The translations under genes were made by a program, and so were the position numbers. From UBA4615 sp046046245 (lineage in GTDB: Bacteria > Pseudomonadota > Gammaproteobacteria > Burkholderiales > Burkholderiaceae_E): a stretch of 62,631 nt of DNA. The stretch is from the NCBI GenBank assembly GCA_046046245.1, contig JBJOKE010000033.1, positions 1 to 62,631 on the forward strand. Reading direction: 5' to 3'. Within the stretch, counting starts at the first letter, position 1. Each line of letters starts with the position of its first letter. Positions 1-8,200 of this stretch are shown piece by piece. Under the pieces are notes generated by a model. The model made no database searches. It was not told the DNA's origin and was given only the letters and a program-made list of their open reading frames with translations.

Positions 1-26
1 AGGCGCTCATGGTCGGGCAGACGGGC

Positions 27-60
27 GAAGCCCCGGCGGGCCATGGCCCGCCGGGGCTTC
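27..60. terminator. 34-bp perfect palindrome, probable terminator
   Basis: The 34 bases are exactly self-complementary: two 17-base arms meet at a central CCATGG core, so RNA from either strand would form a long GC-rich hairpin. It sits just left of the point where GC content falls, and no coding sequence is supported across it. It is best read as a (bidirectional) terminator of the gene that lies left of the window, but a recombination or protein-binding site is not excluded. There is no clear U-tract. Confidence 0.5.
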
Positions 61-134
61 AACGGTCAGACTGAGGAAATTTCATCCGGCCGATTTGGGG
101 AGTATTTCTCCGGCGGTGACACCTGCTACAGGTC

Positions 135-1733
135 ATGCCATCGGGCCTACCAGGGGTGGTGGATTTCGTCGGGCTTTGGGTCAACACCGATAAGGTCAGC
201 GAGGACGGGTATGCCATTCCCTGGGTGAGCGACGAGCTTCTGACTCACCTTCGCTATCAACGGGAATGGGTGCAACGGTTCTCGCCGTATCCGACCATGC
301 ATGGAGCCAAGCAGGCGCAGGGTCACCGCAATACACCGCTTACGTGGGAAGAGCGCGACCCGAAGTTCTATTGCCTGTTTCGGGACCTGTCTGCCGAGAA
401 GGGAGTCGACCCGTCGCTTCCCGTTTCACGTCAGAAGCTGCTAAAGCTGTGGGGAGCGCTGTGCCTGGAGGTGCAGACCCGTCTCAACAGTCGATTGGGC
501 CCAGACCGGACGAAGGTCATTCTGGTCAAGGGAGGCAGTACGGCCAACCAACCGATGGCGCTATACGACCTCCACACTTTGCGAGTCTCGGGCATCACGG
601 ACTTACTGGACCGCGGAGTGCCGCTAAACATCGTCTCGCAGTACGTCGCAGGCCATGCGACGTACATGATGACGCTTTGGTACGACTCTCCTGCCCCGGG
701 AGCGTTGCGCGAGGCTCTCAAGCAGGCCCACGAGTCCGCTGGGCAGCGAGCGAGTTCGCTCCCGTCCTTCTCGTTGGAAGACGTGGACAGCCTCCGGGCG
801 CACCTCGTTTCATTGGATGACGCCCGTCACCCGGGTCGGTTCACTGGATTCGATGCGCTGGATGAGAACGGCGGGCTCATGCTGGTCCGCCAAGCAGGCA
901 TTTGTCCCGGTACACGCTGCGAAGAGGGAGGCTTGGATGAAAGCGGGCGGGCCGTACCCGTACCGTTCGGCGACCGTGGGCCGTCTTGCCCTCAATGCCG
1001 CTTCTGGTTGACCGGCCCCGCTTTCCTGCTCGGTCAGGTCATCGAAGGCAATCAGCTGATACTCAAGATTCGCCGGAAGGTCGTAGCGCTTGCGCGACTT
1101 CGAGAGCGAATCGTCGAAGCCCGGGACGAAGGAGCAAACAGCCGTGGCGATGTGCTGGCCGCTCAAGCGGATGTCGAGGAACGCCAGCTGAACGACATGC
1201 TCACCGAATGGTGGCATCGCATGCGGGCCTATGAGGCGTCACTGCGCAAGCTCGAGGACTATCGGGCGTACCGGCAGACCTCCGGAACCGACGCCAATCC
1301 CGTGATGCTGGTCGCGAACTCCCATAGCGAAGCATTGAGCTATGGATTTCGCCAGGCGACGGACCTCGAGTTGCGCCACTTCCTGTCGACCTGCGAAGAG
1401 CTCGTTCCTGACTTCACCTCGGAGTCGCTTGGCGCACGTCAGGACATCGAGCTGGCGGTCTCGAAGTTTCTGGCGATGAACGGCGACGCTGAACTCGCAA
1501 CGCTGTTCTTCCAGTTGGACGACACCCAACGGGTAGCCGTCGCGAATCTCACGGTCGAACTGATGCTGAGGACTGCTGCGACGCCAGGACAGGCATCGCA
1601 GGTCCTCGAAGGGCGCGCACCGTTGTCCAGCCTGCCCGAAGTGCAACGAGGAATCGAGCAGCTCCTCGGACACTCTCGGCGACGTACGGTCCAGCGCAAA
1701 GCTGACCCGATTGGCGTGGAGCGCGCGACGTGA
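135..1733 (+). CDS. gmtZ: GmtZ (VPA1269 family) integrase, 5'-truncated
   Basis: This is a tyrosine-recombinase-type protein of the gamma-mobile-trio integrase GmtZ (VPA1269) family. The catalytic half of the fold is visible: a HTLR box (H147, R150 counted from the first ATG), then GHATYMMTLWY with H174 and the probable nucleophile Y183. Downstream is a family-typical Cys-containing stretch (CPGTRCEEGG, then PSCPQCRFWLTG) and a long helical tail. The frame opens only at 120, right after TGA 117-119, and the first methionine (135) falls inside the recombinase domain. The arm-binding part and the first catalytic Arg are therefore missing and the protein is unlikely to be active. The end overlaps gmtX by 4 bases (GTGA), as expected for a translationally coupled pair. 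Confidence 0.75.
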   Translation: MPSGLPGVVDFVGLWVNTDKVSEDGYAIPWVSDELLTHLRYQREWVQRFSPYPTMHGAKQAQGHRNTPLTWEERDPKFYCLFRDLSAEKGVDPSLPVSRQKLLKLWGALCLEVQTRLNSRLGPDRTKVILVKGGSTANQPMALYDLHTLRVSGITDLLDRGVPLNIVSQYVAGHATYMMTLWYDSPAPGALREALKQAHESAGQRASSLPSFSLEDVDSLRAHLVSLDDARHPGRFTGFDALDENGGLMLVRQAGICPGTRCEEGGLDESGRAVPVPFGDRGPSCPQCRFWLTGPAFLLGQVIEGNQLILKIRRKVVALARLRERIVEARDEGANSRGDVLAAQADVEERQLNDMLTEWWHRMRAYEASLRKLEDYRAYRQTSGTDANPVMLVANSHSEALSYGFRQATDLELRHFLSTCEELVPDFTSESLGARQDIELAVSKFLAMNGDAELATLFFQLDDTQRVAVANLTVELMLRTAATPGQASQVLEGRAPLSSLPEVQRGIEQLLGHSRRRTVQRKADPIGVERAT

Positions 1734-2434
1734 AGGGCATCAGTGCGCAGCCCGAAACTCGACGGGCATCGGAAGTTCTCTTTGACGAAGTCATCGAATC
1801 GCGAAACGGCGCCAGGCGGGAGAACATCCGCGTCTTGAAAGCGGTTTGCGACCAGATGGAGAAGGATGGGGTTGTGCTGACGCTTGCTGAAGTTGTCCGG
1901 CGGGCCGCACCCAATGGACCGGCATACTCGACGGTTAGTAACCAAGGGTCGGCGCTCGGCGAGTACGTCAGGCTCCGGATAGCGGAGCAACTTGCTGGGT
2001 TGGCTCGTGCTGAACGCAGGCCTGTCAGCCTTTCGGACTCACTGCACGACCCGGTATTGCAGGCGCAAGCGCGTGATGCAGAGGCGCGCGTTCGGTGGCT
2101 GACGCGGGAGAACGCCTTGTTGCGAAACTTCCTGAAAACACTTCGGCCAGGCGTCGATGTCGATGCAGCTCTATCGCAGCCCATGGGTGTTAAGGGAACT
2201 GCGACGTTGGTCCGGACAGACCCGCCTCCCGGAGACTCACGATTGGCTGGCGCTCTTCTCAAGCTGATTGACCACCTGGTTCTGGAGCGACGCTACGAAT
2301 TGGCAAAAGGCCGGCTGACCGTCAATCAGAAGATAGTCTTAGACCGTGACCAGGTCGATGCGCTCAAAGCGGCGAGCGAGCTGAATGGAGCAGTTTGGGA
2401 ATCAAGATACTCCCCGAGAGCTCAGACTCATTAA
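1730..2434 (+). CDS. gmtX: GmtX, gamma-mobile-trio protein
   Basis: A 234-aa, mostly helical protein with a GTG start that overlaps the gmtZ stop as GTGA. The N-terminal 80 residues (ENIRVLKAVCDQMEK ... LAEVVRRAAPNGPAYSTVSNQG) look like a small DNA-binding domain of the kind found in recombinase accessory proteins. A coiled-coil-like stretch follows (DAEARVRWLTRENALLRNFL, about residues 117-136). Position directly behind gmtZ and general appearance fit GmtX, the third member of the trio, whose biochemical role is not well established. It looks intact, in contrast to gmtZ. About 190 bp without a recognisable gene follow it, up to the convergent metallopeptidase gene. Confidence 0.7.
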   Translation: MKGISAQPETRRASEVLFDEVIESRNGARRENIRVLKAVCDQMEKDGVVLTLAEVVRRAAPNGPAYSTVSNQGSALGEYVRLRIAEQLAGLARAERRPVSLSDSLHDPVLQAQARDAEARVRWLTRENALLRNFLKTLRPGVDVDAALSQPMGVKGTATLVRTDPPPGDSRLAGALLKLIDHLVLERRYELAKGRLTVNQKIVLDRDQVDALKAASELNGAVWESRYSPRAQTH

Positions 2435-2626
2435 GGGTCAACGGGCGTTGAAGCATGGTGGCCCCGGCCTCTCACCCTGACTATCGACTCATCCGACATG
2501 AACGCGTGGAAAGTACTCCAGTATTAACTGGTCCGCAGGGCAGTGGCGTTGGCGAGAGTTGGCTTTTGTCTTGCCTTGAAATCAGTTCCGTTTAAACACT
2601 CAGCACAATGTAGCTCTCCAGCGGAG

Positions 2627-3481
2627 TTATCGCTGGCGACGCGAGGGAAGATACGACCCGAACTCGTTGTACCGGCGATTCCCAACGCCAGGGTCGAATC
2701 CACGGTCAAACATCTCTACATCGGAAAGGTAAAGCAGGACCAATGCATCTCGATTGGTAGTGTGGATGCATTGTTCTAGGACTTCGAAGTCATCGGCGTC
2801 ATCATTGTCGAACCACGTTTCGGCCGACTGCTTTCGATAACTCAAGCAGGGGGTCCCCGTCTTGAGAAGGTCGAAGGCAAACGAATCCTCGTCGAGCGCG
2901 CTTTTCAACCACCACCTCGTTGGGACATGAGGAGAAGCAAGGTGCCAACGCCTCCCCGCTGGCCCGTAGCACGCGAGGATGACGGGCAGCGTATCCACCC
3001 TTACCAGGCGAAACGCGGTTGCCAGCATGCTCGTTTCAAACTTCTCAGCAATCGCATGAAGCTCACGGAACCCAACTCGGGCGGCTTCTTTGACCAATGG
3101 ATTGAACAGGGGGCCTGGAAGGAGCAAGTGCGACGCGAACTCGTCGGCTTGTCGCTCCAATGGCAGGTCTGACTGAAGGTTTTGGTCCGGGTCGTCTGCT
3201 CGACAACGGAACGTGCGACCCCGATGCATCATCCAATGTCCGAGCTCGTGGGCAATAGAGAACCTTTCCCTGCCTCGGCTGCCTGACCGACGGATGGTCG
3301 CAATCGCGCGGTTATCGAACCCCACCAGAGACGCTTCGCATCCCTTCAGAGGGCCGTACACCACATCGACATTAACGTCGAACGCAATTGCCTCGACATC
3401 CAAGTCACGGGGGTCCGAGATAGCGTACTCGGCGACGAGTGCCTCGGCTTGTTGCCCGGGAGTCATACGGAACACGCTCAC
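2627..3481 (-). CDS. ImmA/IrrE family metallopeptidase
   Basis: A 284-aa putative zinc metallopeptidase. The HELGH motif (residues 78-82) supplies two zinc ligands and the catalytic Glu; ERQADEFASHLLLP (109-122) supplies the third ligand, E114. This is the classic ImmA/IrrE layout. No helix-turn-helix is fused to it. About 150 C-terminal residues beyond the peptidase core may be a sensor domain. The GTG start at 3481 abuts the stop of the 129-aa gene; an ATG at 3466 is a possible alternative. ImmA/IrrE proteins cleave repressors or regulators after a stress signal, and the related CapP controls CBASS by cleaving CapH. Its position last in a divergent operon beside a CBASS makes the neighbouring sigma-like or 129-aa protein a plausible substrate (inference). 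Confidence 0.85.
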   Translation of the reverse strand: MSVFRMTPGQQAEALVAEYAISDPRDLDVEAIAFDVNVDVVYGPLKGCEASLVGFDNRAIATIRRSGSRGRERFSIAHELGHWMMHRGRTFRCRADDPDQNLQSDLPLERQADEFASHLLLPGPLFNPLVKEAARVGFRELHAIAEKFETSMLATAFRLVRVDTLPVILACYGPAGRRWHLASPHVPTRWWLKSALDEDSFAFDLLKTGTPCLSYRKQSAETWFDNDDADDFEVLEQCIHTTNRDALVLLYLSDVEMFDRGFDPGVGNRRYNEFGSYLPSRRQR

Positions 3482-3871
3482 TTAGCCTTTGTTCTCTGAC
3501 TCTAGTTGTTTTGCCTGTCGATAAAGAACCAAGACGTCGTCATCTGACATCTCATCCAATTTTCTAGCAGCCAAAGTAAATCTAGGGTCATTTGCCGCCT
3601 TTGCTAAGTAAGCACGCGCGTCTGCTGGAGATACGTCCGGAACATCAGCCCCTGACTTTGCCAGCCTGTTCGCTCGAGCTGCCTGAGCGCGTGCAAGCCG
3701 ACGACGCCCAGCCTCCGCTTTCGCAGCTTCAAGAAGCCGGTTGCCAAATTCCTGCACTTTGGCTGGGTCCGACCCCTCCAGTACTTGTTCGTCCGGCATA
3801 GCCATAAGCTCCTCCACCAACGCGTCGGTGAAGGCAATGAACTCGTTCGGCTGTGCTTTCGGCTTCGTCAT
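3482..3871 (-). CDS. hypothetical 129-aa helical protein between sigma-like protein and ImmA/IrrE
   Basis: I do not recognise this protein. It is soluble, rich in charged and Ala residues and predicted by eye to be almost all helix: an N-terminal helix, a basic Ala/Arg-rich helix around residues 50-72, and a C-terminal block with DARAYLAKAANDPRFTLAARK and EMSDDDVLVLYRQ. Its ATG overlaps the stop of the upstream sigma-like gene by 4 bases (ATGA), and its stop abuts the metallopeptidase start, so the three genes should be cotranscribed and translationally coupled. It could be the target of the peptidase or an adaptor for the sigma-like protein; neither is shown. Confidence 0.7.
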   Translation of the reverse strand: MTKPKAQPNEFIAFTDALVEELMAMPDEQVLEGSDPAKVQEFGNRLLEAAKAEAGRRRLARAQAARANRLAKSGADVPDVSPADARAYLAKAANDPRFTLAARKLDEMSDDDVLVLYRQAKQLESENKG

Positions 3872-4455
3872 TTCCGGCTCCTTTCAGGGTCAAGCTGTTC
3901 CAATCGGCGAATCAGCCGCTTGCGGTCCGCGTCGTACTTCTTCGCGTCCCAACCAAGCTCCTTCCGCGCTTCTTCGCCGCGCAGGCCATCTGCCCACGCC
4001 ATTACCAGCATCTGCAGGTCTTCGTCGCCCGCGAGGGCCGCGTAAATCGCCGCAATCTCCTGTTTGCCCCTGACCTGGTCTTCGGGAGTGATAGTCATTG
4101 TGCTGACCGTCGATGACCCGGTGTGGTCGTCATCGGAGGTTTCGAACGGGTCGACCTCCACCTTTCCGTCGACAGGGCTTGCTGCATCCCTCGACCGCGC
4201 ATTGCTGGCAATGCTGCGCATCGCGTTGCCGAGTACAACCAGCGGCGGCACATCGGCGGGGAACGTCCTGACGCCTCCAAGCAGGGCAGTGACCGCCTCT
4301 TGCAAGAGGTCCTCTGCAGTCAAGTCGGTCAAGCCTCTGCTGTGGACGGCGGCGACAATCTGCGCCCGCTTCCAGGACGCAGCATCAAACGCGCGGAACA
4401 CCGCATCGACCTCACCGGTCGAAAGCGCCTTGCTGGGTGACGGCGTAGCTGACAT
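3868..4455 (-). CDS. sigma-70-like protein, probable regulator of the island operon
   Basis: A 195-aa protein. Residues 28-90 resemble sigma-70 region 2 (RAQIVAAVHSRGLTDLTAEDLLQEAVTALL, then a stretch ending NAMRSIASNARSR). Residues 140-190 resemble region 4 (EIAAIYAALAGDEDLQMLVMAWADGLRGEEARKELGWDAKKYDADRKRLIRRL), with an acidic Ser/Thr linker between. It could direct RNA polymerase to island promoters or act as a sigma-like DNA-binding regulator. It is first in a three-gene minus-strand operon that ends with the ImmA/IrrE peptidase. Its start lies 159 bp from the divergent CD-NTase start, so the shared intergenic region is the natural place for control of both units. Confidence 0.7.
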   Translation of the reverse strand: MSATPSPSKALSTGEVDAVFRAFDAASWKRAQIVAAVHSRGLTDLTAEDLLQEAVTALLGGVRTFPADVPPLVVLGNAMRSIASNARSRDAASPVDGKVEVDPFETSDDDHTGSSTVSTMTITPEDQVRGKQEIAAIYAALAGDEDLQMLVMAWADGLRGEEARKELGWDAKKYDADRKRLIRRLEQLDPERSRK

Positions 4456-4583
4456 TCAGTGCGGGTCTCCATCTACGTTGACTGTCTGCGGCGCCCCTCT
4501 GGACGTCGCCTTAGATTTTTTTTTGACCGGCGTCCAGGAAGCTCGGCTGCCCAGTCTTAAGTGGTATGCACCGCGGAGAGCCC

Positions 4584-4603
4584 GTCCGGTGCACTCACCG
4601 GAC
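4584..4603. promoter_or_regulatory. perfect 8-bp stem, 4-base loop directly before the CD-NTase Shine-Dalgarno
   Basis: The arms GTCCGGTG and CACCGGAC pair perfectly around the loop CACT. The stem ends one base before AAGGAG (4604-4609), the strong Shine-Dalgarno of the CD-NTase gene that starts at 4615. As DNA it could be an operator dyad; as RNA it would form a hairpin abutting the ribosome site and could tune CBASS translation. It has no U-tract, so a terminator is less likely. Confidence 0.45.
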
Positions 4604-4614
4604 AAGGAGCCAAG

Positions 4615-6195
4615 ATGCCACAACCCTTTGATTCTTTTGAACAAAATATCATAGCTACGCCGTTTATGCGATTCACCCCGGCAGCGGCCGGGTACCTTGA
4701 GCGGCTGGCCGCGGAACTTGAAGTTCCGCCGTCTCGCTATGAGGAAGCCAAGAACCGGTACGAGTCGGTTGGCGCGTGGCTCAACCGCGACGAATCGACG
4801 CTGCGCGAGTACTCGCCCAAGGTGTACGTGCAGGGTTCGTTCCGGCTGGGCACCCCCGTTCGTCCGGTCTCCGAAGCCGAACACTACGACATCGACCTCG
4901 TCTGCGAACTGACCCTGGGCAAGCACCAAGTCACCCAGAAGCAGCTGAAGGAGATGCTGGGCGAAGAGATGCGTCTGTACGCCAAGGCCCACGGCATGAA
5001 GGAGGTTCAGGAATCCCGCCGCTGCTGGCGACTCGACTACGCTGACGGAGCGCAGTTCCACCTGGACGCACTGCCCGCCCTCCCGGACGGCGAGGGGCAG
5101 CGACGCAGGCTGCAGACGCGGGCGATGAAGTCTGACTGGGCCGACACCGCAATCGCTATCACGGACACCGAACACGCCAGCTACAGCCATCCGCACATCG
5201 ACTGGCCGCACAGCAACCCTCGGGGCTTCACCGAGTGGTTCCGCAGCCGGATGCGCGACGTGTTCAGGGCCCGCCGCGGCGCCATGGCTCTGGCAGCCAA
5301 GTCGAGCGTCGAGGACATCCCCTCGTACAAGGTGAAAACGCCACTCCAGCAGGCGGTTCAGCTCCTGAAGCGGCACCGCGACTTGATGGTCTGGGGTAGC
5401 GCCGACGAGAAGCCGATTTCCGTGATTCTGACTACCCTGGCCGGCCACTGCTATCGGGGCGAGTCGACTGTCGCCCTCGCGCTGGAAACCATCCTGCGCG
5501 ACATGGAATCGCACATCCAGTACGACGCGTCGGGCAACGCCGTCATCCTCAACCCGACGGACCCGCTCGAGAACTTCGCCGACAAGTGGGTCAAGCACCC
5601 CGAGCGCAAGGTCGCATTTTTTAAGTGGCTGCAGCAGGCACGACGCGACTTCGCGGAGCTTGCGCTGCAGACGAACACCGAACGCCTAGTCGAATCGGGC
5701 ATCAAGCTAGCCGGCATCAGGCACGCACGCAACGCAGCGGGTTCGAGCGCTGCTCGGCCGCTTTCGCTCGCGTCCCTGATGCCGCGCATGTTCCTCACGC
5801 AGTCGGCAGCGCACCGGAAGCCGGCGCCCTGGCCCCTCGTCCAACAGGGCCAGGTTTCCATCGCGGAAGCGACGTGGACAGCAAACGGCTTCTCGCGCCC
5901 AACGCAATTCAAGAGCGACAGCGCGCCGCTGCGCAAGCGCGCTGACCTGACGTTCAAAGCCCGCACGACTGTGCAGGCGCCGTACGACGTTTACTGGCAG
6001 GTGGTGAACACCGGCTCGGAGGCAGAGGCCGCACGATGCCTGCGGGGCGGCTTCGACGTCGGGGTGGTCGAACGCGGAACCATCGCTCACAAGGAGTCGA
6101 CCCTCTACGCTGGTTCGCACTCCATCGAGTGCTTCATCGTGAAGAACGGCTTCCTAGTCGCGCGCAGCGGTCCGTTCATCGTCAACGTGAAGTGA
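4615..6195 (+). CDS. CBASS CD-NTase (cyclic oligonucleotide synthase) with AGS-C domain
   Basis: A 526-aa cGAS/DncV-like nucleotidyltransferase, the sensor enzyme of a CBASS anti-phage system. It is expected to make a cyclic di- or trinucleotide on phage infection. The active site is complete: GSFRLGT at 74-80, the metal-binding pair D92/D94 in YDIDL, and the third acid D151 in HLDALPA. The last 120 residues (from about 405, including YDVYWQVVNTG, CLRGGF, and YAGSHSIECFIVKNG) match the adenylyl/guanylyl and SMODS C-terminal sensor (AGS-C) domain. The ATG at 4615 is chosen over an upstream GTG at 4561 because AAGGAG lies 5 bases ahead of it. The effector gene follows after 8 bp. The CD-NTase clade and the nucleotide product cannot be fixed from the sequence alone. 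Confidence 0.87.
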   Translation: MPQPFDSFEQNIIATPFMRFTPAAAGYLERLAAELEVPPSRYEEAKNRYESVGAWLNRDESTLREYSPKVYVQGSFRLGTPVRPVSEAEHYDIDLVCELTLGKHQVTQKQLKEMLGEEMRLYAKAHGMKEVQESRRCWRLDYADGAQFHLDALPALPDGEGQRRRLQTRAMKSDWADTAIAITDTEHASYSHPHIDWPHSNPRGFTEWFRSRMRDVFRARRGAMALAAKSSVEDIPSYKVKTPLQQAVQLLKRHRDLMVWGSADEKPISVILTTLAGHCYRGESTVALALETILRDMESHIQYDASGNAVILNPTDPLENFADKWVKHPERKVAFFKWLQQARRDFAELALQTNTERLVESGIKLAGIRHARNAAGSSAARPLSLASLMPRMFLTQSAAHRKPAPWPLVQQGQVSIAEATWTANGFSRPTQFKSDSAPLRKRADLTFKARTTVQAPYDVYWQVVNTGSEAEAARCLRGGFDVGVVERGTIAHKESTLYAGSHSIECFIVKNGFLVARSGPFIVNVK

Positions 6196-6203
6196 GGGTG
6201 CAG

Positions 6204-7343
6204 ATGGTTGACCAAATTCTCCGTGCATTCCGCACCCTCCTCGAGTTCTGGACACGTCGACGGACCGTCGCAGCGGCGCTTCTCGCCGCCGGCCTCTATG
6301 TGCTCGGGCTGGGCGCCGGCGGCCTTCCCGACGGCGAAGTCGCTTATCAGGACTCTCAGCGCACATTCGAGCTGAGCCTTCGGTCCGCCGACGTTCTTCC
6401 CCCTGAGGCGAACTTGGCCATGCTGGGCCTGGGCACGCTGCTTCTTCTGGGTGGACTCGGAGTGGGGGTCGTGGACTTCATCCAGACCTATCGGCTGAGC
6501 TCGCGTCTCAAGTCCATCATCGTCGAGGTACGCGGCCTGCACTCCAGCCCAGACACGCCGGTCAATGCATCGGACATAGGCCTGCCGCGAGGCGCCGTCG
6601 ACCGGCAGGTGGTCGACTTCAGGCCCGGCAGCGAAGGGGAGCTCGTGAACCCCGCGCTCGCCCTCGACAAGTTTGCAGGCATGAAGCGCGCTGTCGAGAG
6701 CGCTTGCGGCGACCGGGCGCCCGAGGACATCACGCTGGCTGTGGGCGGGCTCGCAGCCGTGCCTTGCATGTTCCTCGTGGGCATGCTGTTCGACAACGAG
6801 ACGGCCGTCGTGGTCTTCGACTGGGACCGCAACAGCAAGAAGTGGCGACTAACCGACGGCCTGGACGATGGCAAGCGGATGACTCCAATGGACCCGTCGA
6901 CCGTCCCGGCGAGTACCGGGGAGGTGGTGCTGGCGGTCTCCTTGTCCTACGCAGTCGACGAACGGGCGCTGCAACGTCGATTCGGACCAGAGGTCCCGGT
7001 GGTGCATCTCCGAGCCGAAGAGATGCTAGCCGACCGCTACTGGTCGCTCGAGAAGCAACAGGCCTGCGTCGTCGCGTTCACTGACGCGGTCCAAGAGCTG
7101 ATGGCCCAAGGAATTCAACGCATCCACCTGGTTGTGGCCGGACCCTCGAGCCTCGTAGTCCGACTCGGGATGGCGTACGACCGTCGGCTGATGCCTGAAC
7201 TCGTCGTCCATCAGTACGAGCGGACCAGTCCGCAGGGCTATCCATGGGGACTTCGGATGCCAACCCATGGTCGACTAGGCGCTTCAGTGGAGCATTGGCC
7301 GGCGAAGTCAGAAGACGCATCTATTCCAGCTGTTGCTGCCTGA
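6204..7343 (+). CDS. CBASS effector: two transmembrane helices plus SAVED domain
   Basis: A 379-aa protein starting at ATG 6204, 8 bp after the CD-NTase stop and preceded by GAGGG. Two hydrophobic helices (about residues 21-38 and 70-92) are followed by a SAVED domain (about 150-360; markers include the FAGMKRAVESAC stretch, LAVGGLAAVPCMFLVGMLFDN, VVVFDWDRNSKKW, and IHLVVAGPSSLVVRLG). SAVED domains bind cyclic oligonucleotides, so signal binding would act on the membrane segments, consistent with abortive infection by inner-membrane disruption. TM-SAVED effectors are a known CBASS class. Together with the CD-NTase this is a minimal two-gene (type I-like) system: no E1/E2/JAB or HORMA/TRIP13 genes are nearby. 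The last residues are low complexity. Confidence 0.85.
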   Translation: MVDQILRAFRTLLEFWTRRRTVAAALLAAGLYVLGLGAGGLPDGEVAYQDSQRTFELSLRSADVLPPEANLAMLGLGTLLLLGGLGVGVVDFIQTYRLSSRLKSIIVEVRGLHSSPDTPVNASDIGLPRGAVDRQVVDFRPGSEGELVNPALALDKFAGMKRAVESACGDRAPEDITLAVGGLAAVPCMFLVGMLFDNETAVVVFDWDRNSKKWRLTDGLDDGKRMTPMDPSTVPASTGEVVLAVSLSYAVDERALQRRFGPEVPVVHLRAEEMLADRYWSLEKQQACVVAFTDAVQELMAQGIQRIHLVVAGPSSLVVRLGMAYDRRLMPELVVHQYERTSPQGYPWGLRMPTHGRLGASVEHWPAKSEDASIPAVAA

Positions 7344-7442
7344 CCTTTCAGGCGGCGCCGCTCTAGATTGACAACTTAGATGCCCGACCTGACGGTCACA
7401 TGAGCTCGGTTCGTGAAGACCCCTGCGTTCCTCAAGGGCACT

Positions 7443-8192
7443 TCAGGCATAAGTGCTGTGTGCCTGAATCACCTCGAGCAGATGCGTCTCAGTGAGCGCG
7501 CCCATCTCGAGCCACTGGACGTTTGACTTCGCCGACCGCATCCGCCACACGAGTTCAGCGTCGGCGTGTGGCAAGAAGAGGCCTGCAGCCCGAGCCACCG
7601 CTACGAGCCTTTCGACGTCAGCGGGCCGAGCCCACAGTGGCCCGTCTCGAACAGCGTTCGGGTTCCATCGAATCGGGATGAGCGGGAAGAGCTCATCGAT
7701 AGTCGCAGAGGGCAAGCGCGCAACAAGTCCGGCGATGAACTCGAGACGGCGTTGCAACGTTACTTTTGACTCGGGCTCTTTGGAGCCCAAAGAATCTGCG
7801 ACAGCGTCTGCAACTTCGTTTGCAGCCAGAGCTGCATCTTCCTGAAGCCCTGCTGCGACGATAGCGACCCGTATTGGCGCCATGTCGGGACGCTGCTCCA
7901 TTCCTTCGACCGCAAACCCGCTCTTGCGCAGTATGGCGTAGGCCCAGTACTGCAATGCTCTGTAAAGAGAGTCATTGGCTGTAGTCGATGCAAGCTGTCG
8001 AGCCCGCGTAAGCCCAAGAACGGTTCGCGCCGCGGCTGAATGGGTCTCAATTAAGCGCCGCGAAGCGGGACTTTCTGGGTCGACTTGCTTATAGCGGACG
8101 CTGTCGGGCAGCGAGGCGATATACGCATGTAGTGTCGACATGGGCGTACTGCCTGTCATGAGGCATCGAACGCGCAATTGGTTCAGCGCCAA
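7443..8192 (-). CDS. hypothetical 249-aa protein, second gene of XRE-linked pair
   Basis: Not recognised. It is soluble, with no signal peptide or membrane helix. The sequence is mostly helical, with a conserved-looking core (NDSLYRALQYWAYAILRKSG) and a C-terminal half rich in W and R (LIPIRWNPNAVRDGPLWARP, then ELVWRMRSAKSNVQWLEMG). No catalytic motif is evident. It starts 8 bp after the stop of the upstream 144-aa gene, so the two form an operon; later in-frame ATGs (for example MTGSTP, about 8159, and MSTLHA) could be the true start. Location inside a defence island and control by a divergent XRE protein make a role in phage defence or toxin-antitoxin function possible, but this is context only. 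Confidence 0.6.
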   Translation of the reverse strand: MALNQLRVRCLMTGSTPMSTLHAYIASLPDSVRYKQVDPESPASRRLIETHSAAARTVLGLTRARQLASTTANDSLYRALQYWAYAILRKSGFAVEGMEQRPDMAPIRVAIVAAGLQEDAALAANEVADAVADSLGSKEPESKVTLQRRLEFIAGLVARLPSATIDELFPLIPIRWNPNAVRDGPLWARPADVERLVAVARAAGLFLPHADAELVWRMRSAKSNVQWLEMGALTETHLLEVIQAHSTYA

Positions 8193-8200
8193 TCCGCGGC

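Noticed and set aside
43..228. 61-codon open frame spanning the palindrome and the gmtZ start
   Set aside because: Out of frame with gmtZ, no ribosome site, and it begins in the middle of the palindrome.
2435..2626. 192-bp gap between gmtX and the metallopeptidase
   Set aside because: Short frames on both strands lack a start with ribosome site or recognisable sequence; nothing supported.
4516..4524. Run of nine T in the sigma-like/CD-NTase intergenic region, considered as a terminator tail
   Set aside because: No stable stem precedes it and no plus-strand gene ends there.
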